Positions 11,098 to 25,670 of a stretch of DNA of 64,000 bases are shown piece by piece. Each line of letters opens with the position of its first letter. Position 1 is the first letter of the stretch. The stretch is from contig OZ022577.1 in NCBI GenBank assembly GCA_963669155.1, forward strand, positions 6,275,288 to 6,339,287. The letters run 5' to 3'. The notes beneath the pieces were generated by a model. It made no database searches. It saw nothing but the letters and a program-made list of their open reading frames with translations, and was not told where the DNA came from. Both the position numbers and the translations under genes were made by a program. This DNA comes from Arbacia lixula (taxonomy: Eukaryota; Echinodermata; Echinoidea; Arbacioida; Arbaciidae).

Positions 11098-12099
11098 CAT
11101 AGACGCTACACAATAATTACTTGGATTATTCCTTTTTGAACGCTTAAGAAACTACCAGTTCCGCCAGTCAAAATAACGTTCCTTTGAAGTTCTTAATTGC
11201 TGCGATGTGTTGCTTATAGATCAAGGCGTATACTTTTAGGCGGGTTGAATTCCATCGCAGGAACCATCAGGTTCGGTCGTTGCCGTTGAACACAATCTAA
11301 CCCTCTCGATACAGCCATAAAAATACCACGCATTTTTACACACTGCATGCCCATGGGAACACTCGGATGGTAAAGCGTGGGTAAACGCTAGCATTTAGGC
11401 AGGTGACTAAGCGGGGGGGGGGGGGGGGGGGGGATGCTTCTCCCATTAGTATCTTCACATGTCTCAACAAAAATGAATTTCTGCCAAACACTACAGGTCC
11501 ATTGTGATGACAAAATATGTAACAAAAATAATGTACTCTCACTTGTTTGCAAAAAGGATGTATTCAAATTGTTAAGTTACTTACAGGCCATTTGTTTAAC
11601 AAAGGAAAGAAAAATGCTCTTCCAACCATGTTTTATCCTGGTAAAAAGCCCTTCCTTCCTTTACAAAGCAACAAAGTGCCTTTCTTGGTATGACAGCGCT
11701 CCGCTAAAATACATTGTTTCTTGTTGACGCTTTAAAAAAGCCATGGAGCACATACAGTGATGTCACTTTGATTTGACCCACTTTTTCAATGAGTTAAAGG
11801 TCAGCAAATGTTTGCATGGTATGGGACTACCCTGTGAATGTAAATAAAAATTGGATGAATAAATGAATACATAAATATTATTCCCCTATATTTTTACCAC
11901 CGCCACTTCATTCAAGCGATGACATGTTATTGTTTGATTTCACTATTAATTAACTGATAAAACCGCAAAATCTAAGTATAGAGCCAGACAAAGCCTTCCT
12001 CACTCACAAGAAGCAACCAAAAATCAAATAATATAAGTTGATTAGCGTGTTCAAAACAACCCCCTCCCCATCCCTGGTGCATTGCTCATGGGGAAAGTC
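11098..12099. other. Intergenic, no gene seen
   Basis: No coding sequence or promoter signal that I can support. It contains 21 consecutive G at 11413-11433. Confidence 0.55.
11413..11433. repeat. Poly(G)21
   Basis: Twenty-one uninterrupted G residues, the longest such tract in the window. Confidence 0.95.
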
Positions 12100-13748
<1,649 letters not shown>

Positions 13749-16143
13749 TAGAATAAGCTACAGACAGTAAGAATAGATTGTGCCATACATATGTGTATGA
13801 TTCTTACTGTAAGAGCAAATTGCGTGGTATTTTCATAAAGCCACTTGCCATGATGCATTGTGAGAAATTGCAAAGATTGTATATAAATGCATGTATGTTC
13901 ATTTATAATTTTGTGTTAAAATTCTTGTATCTTGAGCTTGTTTTGACAATATGAATAATTTTGCACAAAACAGTGTGTTCTTTAGACCTGTACGTATGCA
14001 CCTTTCCCAACCCTACCAAATTGATGACAACAATGACTGAAAAATGAAAAATCGTTTAGGTGGGAACATACTATACATGTAGACGATGTCCAATGCAAGA
14101 AAAATGTATTGGACGATTTCCAGTGCAGTTGACTGGAGAAACAAATCTATTCATATTGTATCTGGGAAGTTTGCCAAATCCTGAAATTCATATGAGGTCA
14201 AGATTTGTTTTTTGAATGTATAGTACATGTAACATGATCAGTACTATTATTGTACCGGTAGGTGAAACATCAACAGGTGTCGCTGAGTAGTAGTCTGATG
14301 AGTATGGGCTTATATTTTAAAACTCTTTCTTGAAGTGAGAGTGTTTCAGGTTTATGAATTTACGAGTGAGCACATGCATTGTATGAAATGTGGATGAACA
14401 ATGAGATAAAGATACAGGTATCAGGGCCTATGGCTTGAGTCAAAATTATGCTTTGGGCTTCCAAGTTTTCAAATTTTCAAATTTGAAAGCCCAGGAGTTG
14501 TTATGAATCTGACAACATTATAGTGTGTCACACAATATGTACAGCCCTGCACTACATACATGTACATGTTTGAGTTAGAGTTGCTGCCTATTTCAACAAT
14601 TTTGTTGTGCTCAAACCAGACTGAATGTACAGTACTGGAAAGGGCGTTTACAATGACAGTATGTATGTTAGTGAAAATGGACAAGTGTTTAAACATGAAA
14701 CACACTTCAGGTGTACACATACAAACTACAGTACCATTCACATTGGGTGTTGTCAACAAGGCAGGATATTCTACAACATTACACTACATAACGTGTTGGC
14801 ATTTTATTCTTCCAGGTTTATCATAATATCTTTGATGATCACAAAGATAAGCCTTCAAAATATGTTGTCACACACATGTATGGAATCCACCTTGCACGTC
14901 CACAAATGACTGGGTACACTAGTGATGCTACACTGTTTTTATTATGTATCTCATTCACACAAATTAGATGGAAACAAATTGGTGTAGTTTTTTGATGAAT
15001 GAAGGAATGCCAATTTCTAGATTCTCTTGCAGGTTAATCTTGATTTGCTTGGTGGTAATGATACACATCAGGTACAAAGAATAACTAGAAGGCCTGTGAT
15101 AGATGTTTACATGCACCTGGATGTTGCACTGAGTTGAAGGGAAAGTGACATAAAAAAATAGAAGTGGGTGTCCCTCAATGAAGGCTACCAATTGATGTAC
15201 CATCCTAGTCTGGTGCTGTGATTAAAGAACAGCTGATAAAAACACTACTCAGCTCAGCAAGCTGACCTAGATTTGACCTGAGAGCATTTTACCCACCAGC
15301 TAGAGAATTTTGCAGCTGCATAGAAGTGTCATTGCACTCTGGAATATGTTCATGTATAATGTACATGTACATTGGACTTGTGATGTAGATGGGAACAGTG
15401 TGTGCATTTCATGTGTGATTGTGACATTGTACATCATCCAGAAACGCCACATCTATTCTGTGCATATAATGAACTGGGGCTCAAGCCCACAATTTCATAA
15501 ATTGATTTCAAAATATTGCTAGTCCAACTTAACCTTTACATGCAGGGTACACCAAAAACTCAGTTTCTGTTCAACATTGGATCTGCTGAGACTGTATTCT
15601 CCAAAGGCCCTCAAAGAACACCATTTTGGTAGATAAAATGGTTGAAAGTAGATGGTTATTCCTGTGGAGGTATGGGTACATTGTAGTTCAATAGCATAGC
15701 TGTGGGGGTGTGGCATCAGCATTGAAAGTACATGCACATACATGTAGGGTACTTCTTCTCTTCAGTACAAGAATACAAAATAGCAGGGCTCTCAGCAGCT
15801 TTGGTTTTGTCCGTAGTGAAAGAGAGTCATTGGTTTGCATGCTCTAAGTTATGCACACAAACAGTACATGTATGTTGCTAAAATGTTTGCATATGTACGT
15901 GTATATGTACATGTATGGTTATGGTATTTTTTCTACAAATATGTTTTCACTTTAGTATTCAAAACACTAGCCCTGCTAACTAACAAGTTGTCATGATGGC
16001 ATGATACAAATCATATAGTATTAATGAACAGCACATCATATGAGATTGATAACATCAAATATTAATTATTGTTGAAACATGAAATACCTGTGGTCAGTGC
16101 ATCCATTAACATTTTTTTGTTGAACTAATGATTTTGTCAAAAC

Positions 16144-16235
16144 ACAGTCAAACCTGTCTGTAATGGCCATTCAAGTTTCAGAAGACCACTCTTTCTCTTC
16201 CCCTTTAGATGGCCTTTATAGACAGGTTTGACTGT
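16144..16235. mobile_element. 92-bp MITE with 16-bp terminal inverted repeats
   Basis: The ends ACAGTCAAACCTGTCT and AGACAGGTTTGACTGT are exact inverted copies. Pairing continues imperfectly through TGGCC and GGCC just inside. It is too short to encode anything. The end sequence resembles short elements scattered through many marine invertebrate genomes, but that is recollection and not a database result. Confidence 0.75.
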
Positions 16236-17426
16236 ACAGGTACTTGGTAGTCAACATTGTAGTATTTTTGTGAATCTTTTCTTATCCTACTGTACAAGTA
16301 GGTTGTTCACCAATGATTCTGTACATTGCACTTTGTTATGATTCATGAATGAAAACAAAATGTAGTGAGTCAATAGAGCTCAATAAGATGTTTCCCTTTA
16401 GTCTTCATGCATTACATGTGTATGCGGTTAATATTGGCCTCGCTATACAGAGTTCATGCCAAAATGTACGCTATGAATACACATTTAGTATCAAATCTCC
16501 AAATGTATACCATACTGTACATATATGTGTAATATGTACAGGACATTAGAGCCTTAAATATTCCCCAATCCATTAAACATGCGCAATACTCCTCTGAGTC
16601 CTGAGAAACCCTAATAAGCCCAAAGCCATATTCGGGTATGAAAATAAAGGGTGTTGATGTAGAGACAGTGACATGATGTACACAGCATGCTAGACTGATA
16701 ACTCGCCCCGGGCTGACATATCTCCAATAATCGATGGCAAAAATGACACTTGATAGCTATCGTTCAAGTTACCATAGAGTGGAAAGTATGAAGGGCGTCT
16801 TGTGCATGTGTACATCCTAGAAAAATATTATGTACACTGTAGTATTGAAGATTGAACGTGAGTTTTTGTCTCCATTGTATTATTATGAATTTGTTTGTAT
16901 AATAAAAAAATTGTTTCTGGTTGCCCCTGTACCTGTACTCCCATACATTTATGTACATGAGGGCTGTATTAGAGGAAAAGATATGGTAAAAATTGTGAAT
17001 GGATGGATGTAGCAGATATTTCATGCTACATGTAAATGGTAACATTTCAGGAAAGAGTAGTCATGTTAAATGGATTGGGAATGATATGAGGCCCTTATGT
17101 ATACCCGGGTACAGTATATTCTACTACATGTATTGGTCAAGTTGCATAAACTGATATTGGTAGGTACAGTTTAGGAAGGAACATGTTTTGAGAGGGAACT
17201 AGTGTCTACAGCCTACCACACTATCTGCACATTCTCTTCCTCCATACAGCACAAGGTGTAGATAAGAGCGAAATTCCTAAATTCCTATAATAATGCTGAG
17301 CATGGTGCAGGCATTTCAGGGTGTATGATTATGTACGGAATTGACTCTAGATGATCTTTATACTTATTGTTTGATTTCTTCTTGATTGAAATCAAGATAC
17401 TTTTCTGATAGTAATTTTTTCCGTTT

Positions 17427-17870
17427 TCAAACAGTTTCATACAGAGTCCAGTAATCTTTTCTTTTCCCCTGCTTTTTATTGGTTCTGCATGTTAGTTCTG
17501 TTTTTAAATTACTGATGGCTCCGTCAATATCGTCTGTGTTTAGTACTGCAAGGCCAATTCCATCCTCATCAAGGAATGACGCACAGATCTTCCAGCATGA
17601 TTTTATCTGGTTTGCCCTCCATGGCAGAGATATTTTCAGTTTTAAACTCATCCCATATCTTCTTGATGTCTGCCTGCTGGGTCATTTGCTTGTAAAACCC
17701 AATCCACTGAGTGTCAAACTTATTGGTTGGTGAATAACAAGGTCTAGCTGTTTGTTGTCAGGCTGATGCCACCAAAGTCACTGCCATCGAGGCCAATAAG
17801 GCACAAATTGAACAAACTCTGAACTCCATTGTCTGTGAATTGCCTGGGAGACTTGAATAAGACGTAAGCA
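17427..17870 (-). pseudogene. Degraded coding-like relic, unassigned
   Basis: On the minus strand, adjoining frames give protein-like text such as FDTQWIGFYKQMTQQAD, IKKIWDEFK, IKSCWKICASF and LDEDGIGLAVLNTDDID, with frame changes between them. The last part resembles the C-terminal tail of pogo/Tigger-type transposases, where a tryptophan-rich helix and an acidic segment follow the DDE core. No catalytic motif remains. It could equally be the relic of another retrogene. Identification is tentative. Confidence 0.3.
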
Positions 17871-18394
17871 GTTGGATAATGTTACAGTGTTTGTGTCGTG
17901 TACGTGCAGCGAGAGTCAAAAGTCTGTCCTAATAACATCCCATTTGTTCACAATCTTCTCATTGATATCTTGGTGATGTGTTGTTAGTGCTTAATTCTTA
18001 TCTGACAAAAATATTTCTTTTTGTACCCGAGATATTGAGCTACAATGTACTAGTGCAATGATTTAAACTTGTTTTCCTCTGAAAGGAATGTGTGCTGTAC
18101 TGGTGAGCACTATTTATATACATGTATTCATGCAAATACAACTGTTTAACAAACACATGTAGAGTATGTCCCTTGCTTTTGCTAGGGCAGTGAACTCTGT
18201 GTCTAAAAATACACCAGGCCCATTCACAAGTATTTAAGAGCACGATTTGGATCACAATCCAAATGTAAGGTATTGCGCCCATTATCACAGAAAAAACTCA
18301 CTAGTGATCAAGCATGTTATAAAATACCGTCACATGACAAGCACTTGGCCTAATGATGGGAGCTGTTCACAAGAACTGTAATAAAGCGGACATG

Positions 18395-18530
18395 CCAACC
18401 AGTACGATTTTGTCGTATTAAGTACGATTTTTAGAACTGAATACGACAGTACGATTTTCCTTTAAAAATTACGATTTTCAAAAAAAAAAAAAAAAAAAAG
18501 ATTTTTTTTTTTTTTTTTTTTAAAAATCTT
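18395..18530. repeat. TACGATTTT-rich low-complexity block with A/T homopolymers
   Basis: Several copies of TACGATTTT are followed by about 20 A, then GA, then about 20 T, making a perfect A/T hairpin at roughly 18480-18530. It is simple sequence and no gene is indicated. Confidence 0.75.
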
Positions 18531-21500
18531 ATTTTGTGGGATGGTCATTGGTTCATCGAGCACACCAGTCATGACAAAATCATGCATATTCAACCAATGC
18601 TCCATAAAAAAATGCCCGATGTAGGAACTTTAAGAGACATTGATCCGTTTTTTTTTTTTAATACATTTTTTGTTGGTAAAATACAACATTTTGGATTAAA
18701 GAACACAGTTTTTTAACTCCAGAAGTTGGCTGGTCTGGTTTAGGGGACTTTGCTGATCTTTATTCTAAGATCCAAATAGATGCTCTCATACTATTGTGAT
18801 AGCATGTGTTGCCACTTATACATTTGCTTTACAGCGAAGATGTCTCCCATTATTGGTAATACTGTAATCGGTATGGGATGAAAAGAGTGAAGATCGGATG
18901 AAAGAGCAAACATTTCACTTTCCCATTGTTACCAGTAAAACATTTTTCTAACATTTTCCTGGCTTGGGGCCAACAGGCCACTGGTCATGTTGAGTTTTCG
19001 TGAAAATCTGATTTTTCACTCAAAAATATGATTTTTGAGGATATTCAGTCTGATTTTTTGTGTCAAGAGGTTGGCATCTCTGATAAAGTGAGACATTTTT
19101 TACTTCACACACTAAAAACCTTAGAGATTCTGACCCTGATTATACTTGAAGTCAGACTCTCACTTTATGTAACTGATGTGTGTGGATGCCCCGTTTGCTA
19201 AAAATATAGTGCAGTGCAGCATACTGGGGTTACACCCACCATACATGTACATACTATTGATGGGCATCCATCCAGTCATCTTTACATTTTCTAGGTCATG
19301 AATTTAACTCTTATTACATGTACTTTGTACATAGAACTATTGGGAATGGCTATAATTATTGTACCTTATGTTCACTAATCTATCCTACACAGCTATGCTA
19401 TGCAGGTATTGATCATGGACATGAATCATGCTGACTTGCGTCCCTTTGTCAGAGCAGGGTGATGTCCACCCTATTATGAATGTGATCAATATTGATTTAT
19501 TCCCTTCTACCAGACATGGCAATTGACCCATGTGTCATGCATTGTAACTTCTTTCCTTTTGCTTTAGAATTATGTGATCAACATACATCCGCATTATAGG
19601 CTTTTACAGTGTACCTATTGATGAACATTAATCATCGTGATTTGATTCCTTTTGCCACATGATTGTGTAAGACAGTATAATCTACCCTTATAAGTTTTAA
19701 ATATTGATCATGTGTAAATGCCATGTAAATTGTGCCCTTTTGCCATATTGTTCTGAAATTGGGTACACATGTTGAACACTTTGGTACACCCGGACGTTGA
19801 TCTATTGTCGTGCATTATCCATTGAGCTGCTACCGCTCATGTACAATGTACAGTGTATGAAGGGTCAGAGCTTTGGCCGGGTCGGCCTTGTAGAGTGTAC
19901 TTTGGTAACCCAAGCAGGCATCATATTTATTCAGCTATTTAAAGTCGACTGTTATTTTTTGAATATTGACGCCTTACAAGAATACCTCATGCATGTACAA
20001 GTATGCACGAGTAGAATTACCATGCATATCACACAGCTCTTGCCAGGATTGGTTGTGCGTGTGATCAACGAGACTCAAGTGCATTGGGAGGGATGACTTG
20101 TATGCTGGAGTGCTAATAGTTTGCACATATTTTATGTTTGATGCTTTCGAAATTTTGTGGTATGGTTTTGCTCAAAAGGTTTCCACAATAACAACTCACC
20201 ATGAAAAAAGAAAACATTTTGGAGGGGAGATACCGTACTTTTCACGACTGATGTCATAAAACAAACGCCTTGTTATGTAAAACTATGTATTTTGTGTTTT
20301 ACCCTATGAAGAAAAACGACTTTTGATAGGGAATCGTTTTGTATTTGGAGGGGCCCTGTATTGCATTACAGTGACTAAATCGACCTGAGCATCTGTGTAA
20401 TTTTTTCACTGCATACCATGTACAAATGCACACTTGCAAGAGCCCTGTCACTGCACCTGTCAGTGTTGCAGCAAGTTTGTTTACTGATTCACTTGAAACC
20501 AGGAATGATCTTTAAAACACATACATCACCTTTCATGTACACTGTTAACATTAAGGTACACATACACTACAGCTCAAAGGAATTGGCATAGGGAGTGGGA
20601 AAGGGAAGAAAGGGAAGGAGCCGCAGTTTTAAACCGATATCAAACGACATCACCTCGCGATACCGATATCTGATCGATTGCTCTTGGGACGTATACTTCC
20701 GGTAAGAGTTTGGTACGTATCCAGTTCACACAATAATGTACAGAATCTGTTATTTCGACCCTTGTAAACCTGGTAACAATGAAATGGAAGGGTTGTTACA
20801 TGGACGAAGGACTTGAAAACAATATCACCAATCACTCGTGGCGATGTTTTTGCCTACCTCAACATTCATTATGGATGGACTAATGAAAATAAAAGTCACA
20901 AGCCAGACGATGGCTATATTTGTGAACTGGAAGTTTATATCCCCAAGAATTAAAGGTAAAAAAATTAGAGCGCAACACGCATTCAGATTCAGAGAGCTAT
21001 ATGCGATAGGGCTAATTCTACAGCTGAAAGATTGTCCGTCCCTTTTGCAAGCTTAAAATTTGAAATCGTTTATCACGATCGTAAATTGAAGAAAGTGTGA
21101 TTCAAGACCATTTCTAAGAATATAGCATGTTGAAGCTTTCTGTATATGTCAAAAATTTCAGCCGTTCAATTTCAAACCGACTTTTTTCTTACTATGAAAA
21201 AAGTATTAGTCTTTGTTACAGTATCTGTGTGGTTATTATACGTGTGTGAAATCCTAATTTTATGAGTAATTGCCAAACTTTGGAGATGATTCCTTCTATA
21301 GAACAATTTTTTTCATAATGCGTTTTATAATTTAATAAACAGATTATTCAATAAAGCAGGTATTTCAACAAAAACTGCTAAGAGCCTGAGGTAAAGACTA
21401 CTAATCAGACGTTGTTTACGTGCATCATATGAATTTTACACTACGTATCAGTTTCAAATTGTGAATATACAGCTTGCTGACACTTCTCTATATGCTTTTC

Positions 21501-22685
21501 CTATGTTTCAATGGTTTTATGGTGATCTGGAAAAGGGACGGGCTGTCTTTAATCTCGCCATTTATAACTTCTACTTTGTACAGTAGGCAGTACACAGTAT
21601 GTCCAATACTTAACTTGTTACCATGAATTATGCTGCCACTCTATAAACTGACTCCACTGTAGACATCCAGTCTCCACCCAGCTCCTGTACATTGTATTTT
21701 GAATTGGCAATGGCTTCATTATACGACTGTGTGCTCACTGTGCAGATGGAGGAGGATTATGGGGGTAGGGGGCCAAGAGGGACGGGGACATAATTTAATT
21801 TCTACGTATATTTAATAGTCTGGCTTCCATGCTTTTGGACATTTCTGATCCAAAAATAAAAAATAAATTCGAGTACTCGTAAGACAAGCCACCTAATCAT
21901 CTTCCTCTTTTCACTGTCTGCCCCAAGCCTGAGAAGAAATTAAAATGATTAGTCTCCTGCAGTCAGACCCTTCTGTTGAATAGTTTGGTTTAGAAATGCC
22001 CAACAGACTGGAAGCTAGGCTATCAATATTTGTTTGGGTAGTGGATTGAATACAGTAGAGCTACACTGTATACAGAGTAACAGACCAATGCATGAAACAT
22101 TCAGTTTGTAGAAGGGCTATGTTGCAACAAAGAGATACTGTACTAGGACAAGCTATCTAGACATCTACATGTATGTGGTTGTACATGTACAAGTATGTTG
22201 ATTTAAACAGATACTTTAAAACCGGTAATTTTCACACTTCGCGGTATGTTATTTTTGTGCAAGAGAATTACTTGTCACTAGAAAGATATCCAACCTCTAC
22301 ATTAAAATCATAAACAAAACCCTGAACGAAGCATTTTCATTATCATTTCACGCCCCCAAAAACCAATGGCTGTGCAATGTATCACAGCATGGAACACGCT
22401 CACCAATTGAATGCCAGTACGAGGAACTCCGAAATCTTTAACAGACTTGAGCGTCTAGCCTGCTAAAGATAACAAGATAGTGTTTGAATTCACAGTGATA
22501 TTTAATTTAGGTTGCTGTGTGTTGCGCGAAAATCACAACAATAAATGTTGCACAGAAATTACAGGTTTTACAGTAGGGCTTTCTCTCCCTGACTGCACGT
22601 TCAATGTACCTGCAGGTCACAGATCTAATTGTTGTTTGTATTCGGTACTTTTTGTGTAAACTCTATAATATTTTATATTGTGATG

Positions 22686-23107
22686 TTAAAGACAGGGTGT
22701 CTCTCTTGTAGGTCATAAAAATTAAATTTTGCAAAAACCACAGAAAATTGAAAAAAGATAATGTTTTAGAACTGATCAGGAGAATGTGAGGAGGTTTAGG
22801 GTGGGTCATCTGAACCTATAGCTTAGAGACCAGAAACCGCTTTATGCTATGGTCCACATCAGTCCGCTTCCTGGTGCATGCATTCCATGGGAGTAATGCT
22901 CGCACTGTGCGCCGAGAGGGACAATACGATTACGAATGTACATGTAGACTAAGCTTGCTGTGGTTCAAATGTACACAAGGATAGATTGTCACTTCTGGAA
23001 ATGTTTGTGAAGCTAAAACTGAAATGTCACACACGTTTTTGTTAGGGTTTACTGCTGATTTCTGCTGAGTTTCATGACTTTTGAAAATGGGACACCCTGT
23101 CTTTATT
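22686..23107 (+). mobile_element. MITE family 2, copy 2 (about 420 bp)
   Basis: The best-preserved ends of the family: AAAGACAGGGTGTC on the left and its exact reverse complement GACACCCTGTCTTT on the right. The left flank ends TTA and the right flank begins ATTAAA, so an AT-rich target is likely. The interior aligns with 7081-7541 in the same orientation. Confidence 0.85.
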
Positions 23108-25284
23108 AAAGTATATCAGTAGATGTACATGTACGTTTGATGCAGGTCAAAGACAAGCAAAGGCTGATGTGAGATGTACTGTTAACACACAATATACATG
23201 AACAATATGTGCCTTGGATGTTTCTAGTGAGGTTGAGAGTGGTGTGCATTGTTGCGCATACTATGTAAAACAAGTAGAGGTCTGCCGAGGCTAAAGATGT
23301 AGAAATCTAATCTTCACACTCAGTAGTCAGTGTTTTCGCTGTGTTTGTGAGCAAGAATATTCATGGGGGTAGGCCGTGATGGACAGTGGTCATTATGTCC
23401 CCAATGGCAGGGCTACTGTAGTCTGTATGCTCAGACACAATTTTGAGAATTTCCATTTCCATACACAAAATGCATTTTAACTTTTTTTTTTCAGTCTGGA
23501 AAGATGAAGCTACACTACAACCTTTCCATACCATTGTTGGCCATACATCTACAGTATGCACATTTGGGTATTCTCCAATACAATATTCAGCTCTTCTGAA
23601 TTACTGGAATCTAGTGGAAATCACGCCCCCCCCCCTCACCATATTACCCAGATTGTTCACATGTCAAAGGCACTTCCAGACAAAGAATAGCCCTCTGAAG
23701 GACGCAGTTCATAAAGAAAAACATCAATTATAAATCAGAGACTTCAGATTTTCTTGAGATGCCCTTTCCCAGAAAACCATACAATGGAGATCATTACAAT
23801 GGCAAACGCAGGGAATATCTCCCAAATGTCACAATATTTTTGAGCATTTGTGCATGCATACGGGTGGGAAATGTGCTCTGGACAATTTACTTGTACACTG
23901 TACATTTGTACATAAATGCCCATATTCACAGTGGATGTTTAACTTAGACTGCATACTAAACGTAGACTACTGTATAAGCCATATATTCGTGGGGTTTTTA
24001 TTTTCGCAATTTTTAACAACACGCAAAAACATGAATACAACGTGAACACATACTATTAGTACAAGTACTCCACCATCGCGAAATTTCGAAAGAATACTCT
24101 ACTTTCAAATCTCCAACTTCTCGCCTTTCCATTTCACCTTCTATTCTATCCACATTTTCTCATCTCAGTCCTCCTAGGACTTTACACATGGTGTACCATA
24201 AACCTCTCTCGTGATTCATAGCGAGATTGTCGAGAAGTCCTGATTCGCCAAAAATTACATGTAGACTCGCAAAATATGTGGCGTATACAGTACAGTATGG
24301 GTATACTAGGGTCTGCCAGTGAGACTACTGTAATGGGAATCAGATACAGTCACATCAGGGAGTTTCACACTTGGGCTGTGATCTTGAATATTCATGAGGG
24401 ATGAAAAGTCCTGGACAGTGATGGTAGAAGTCTCCCAGGAGACTAGTAGCACAGTACATGCACAGTAGCTTTGTTCAGTAGGGCTCTTTTTGTATCACTC
24501 GATAAGCATCTACAGTATATTAAATATTCATCAAAAGATATCAGTCATGCAGACCTTGTAAAAACAAGTTCACAGTGGCCATCTATCTGCAAAATAAAGC
24601 ATAATATTTGCAGCATTTTTGCTGATGCACAACCGATAGCTGGGTATTAGACTAGAAGTCACTGTAATAATGCAATATTTGCTATACATACAGTATGCTT
24701 TCATGCTTCATGTATTTTACAGCTATTTTGCAGATGGAAACCTAGGAAACATCACAATATTGCAGGTAGTGAATCTCATAAACTGCATCCACAAATTAGC
24801 AGCAAACATTTGTTCATGAGATGTAAGGCACTCTGGGGCCGGTAAGGTGTGCGGAACATTCATTTTATTGTTGAAACAGTCAATTCTGATATGCATGAAT
24901 GTGTTAAACATTCCAGTGTGAGTACTCCCTTTTTTTGTTACATGCAGAAGATGGATAGAAGACATAATATTAATGCATATTTTGCTTGTAGGGATGTGAC
25001 AAATTTTACATTTGCATAAAATCCTTGCTCCACCCTAATTTGAGCTGGCCATTAGCAAGTTGAGGACTCTCATGTATGCAGAACCCCAAATGAGATCTTT
25101 GCTGTATGATAATAATTTGAAAGATTTTTGAAAGCATTGGGAGTGGATGAGACGGAGTGTGAAGGGTGTGGTACGAGAGAGTGAGTCATCTTAGAGTGAG
25201 TGCTCCTGGATTGCATCAATAAAGCAGGGTATCACAAGAAAGAGTGAGAGAAAGAGAGAGAAGGACAGAGCTGGAGAGACACAC

Positions 25285-25287
<3 letters not shown>

Positions 25288-25361
<74 letters not shown>
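25288..25361. repeat. (AG)n microsatellite
   Basis: About 74 bp of pure AG dinucleotide with imperfect AG-rich flanks from about 25240 to 25395. Serine/leucine-repeat open frames on the minus strand come from this and are not genes. Confidence 0.97.
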
Positions 25362-25365
<4 letters not shown>

Positions 25366-25655
25366 AGAAGCAGAACAGAGAAAGAGAGAAAAACATGTAG
25401 ATATTGGGTATTACCATTAATCCTATCAATCAATCCTATCAATATCACTGACAGCCTCGTACCAATAACAACTTGATTCTTTCCTATGGGACTAAAGAGA
25501 TACTGTATTTGGAGACGTGGCAGTAAAAGTAGACTACACACTGTAGCTTGATGCTGTACATGTTGCTGCCTCTAATGTATCCAATACAGGGTGGTGATTT
25601 TGAGGAAGACATGTTTTACAGTACTTACATGAAGCTGACTCATGAAAGTCTGTAT

Positions 25656-25670
25656 GGGGGGGGGGGGGGG
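25656..25670. repeat. Poly(G)15
   Basis: Fifteen uninterrupted G residues in AT-rich intron DNA. Confidence 0.95.
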
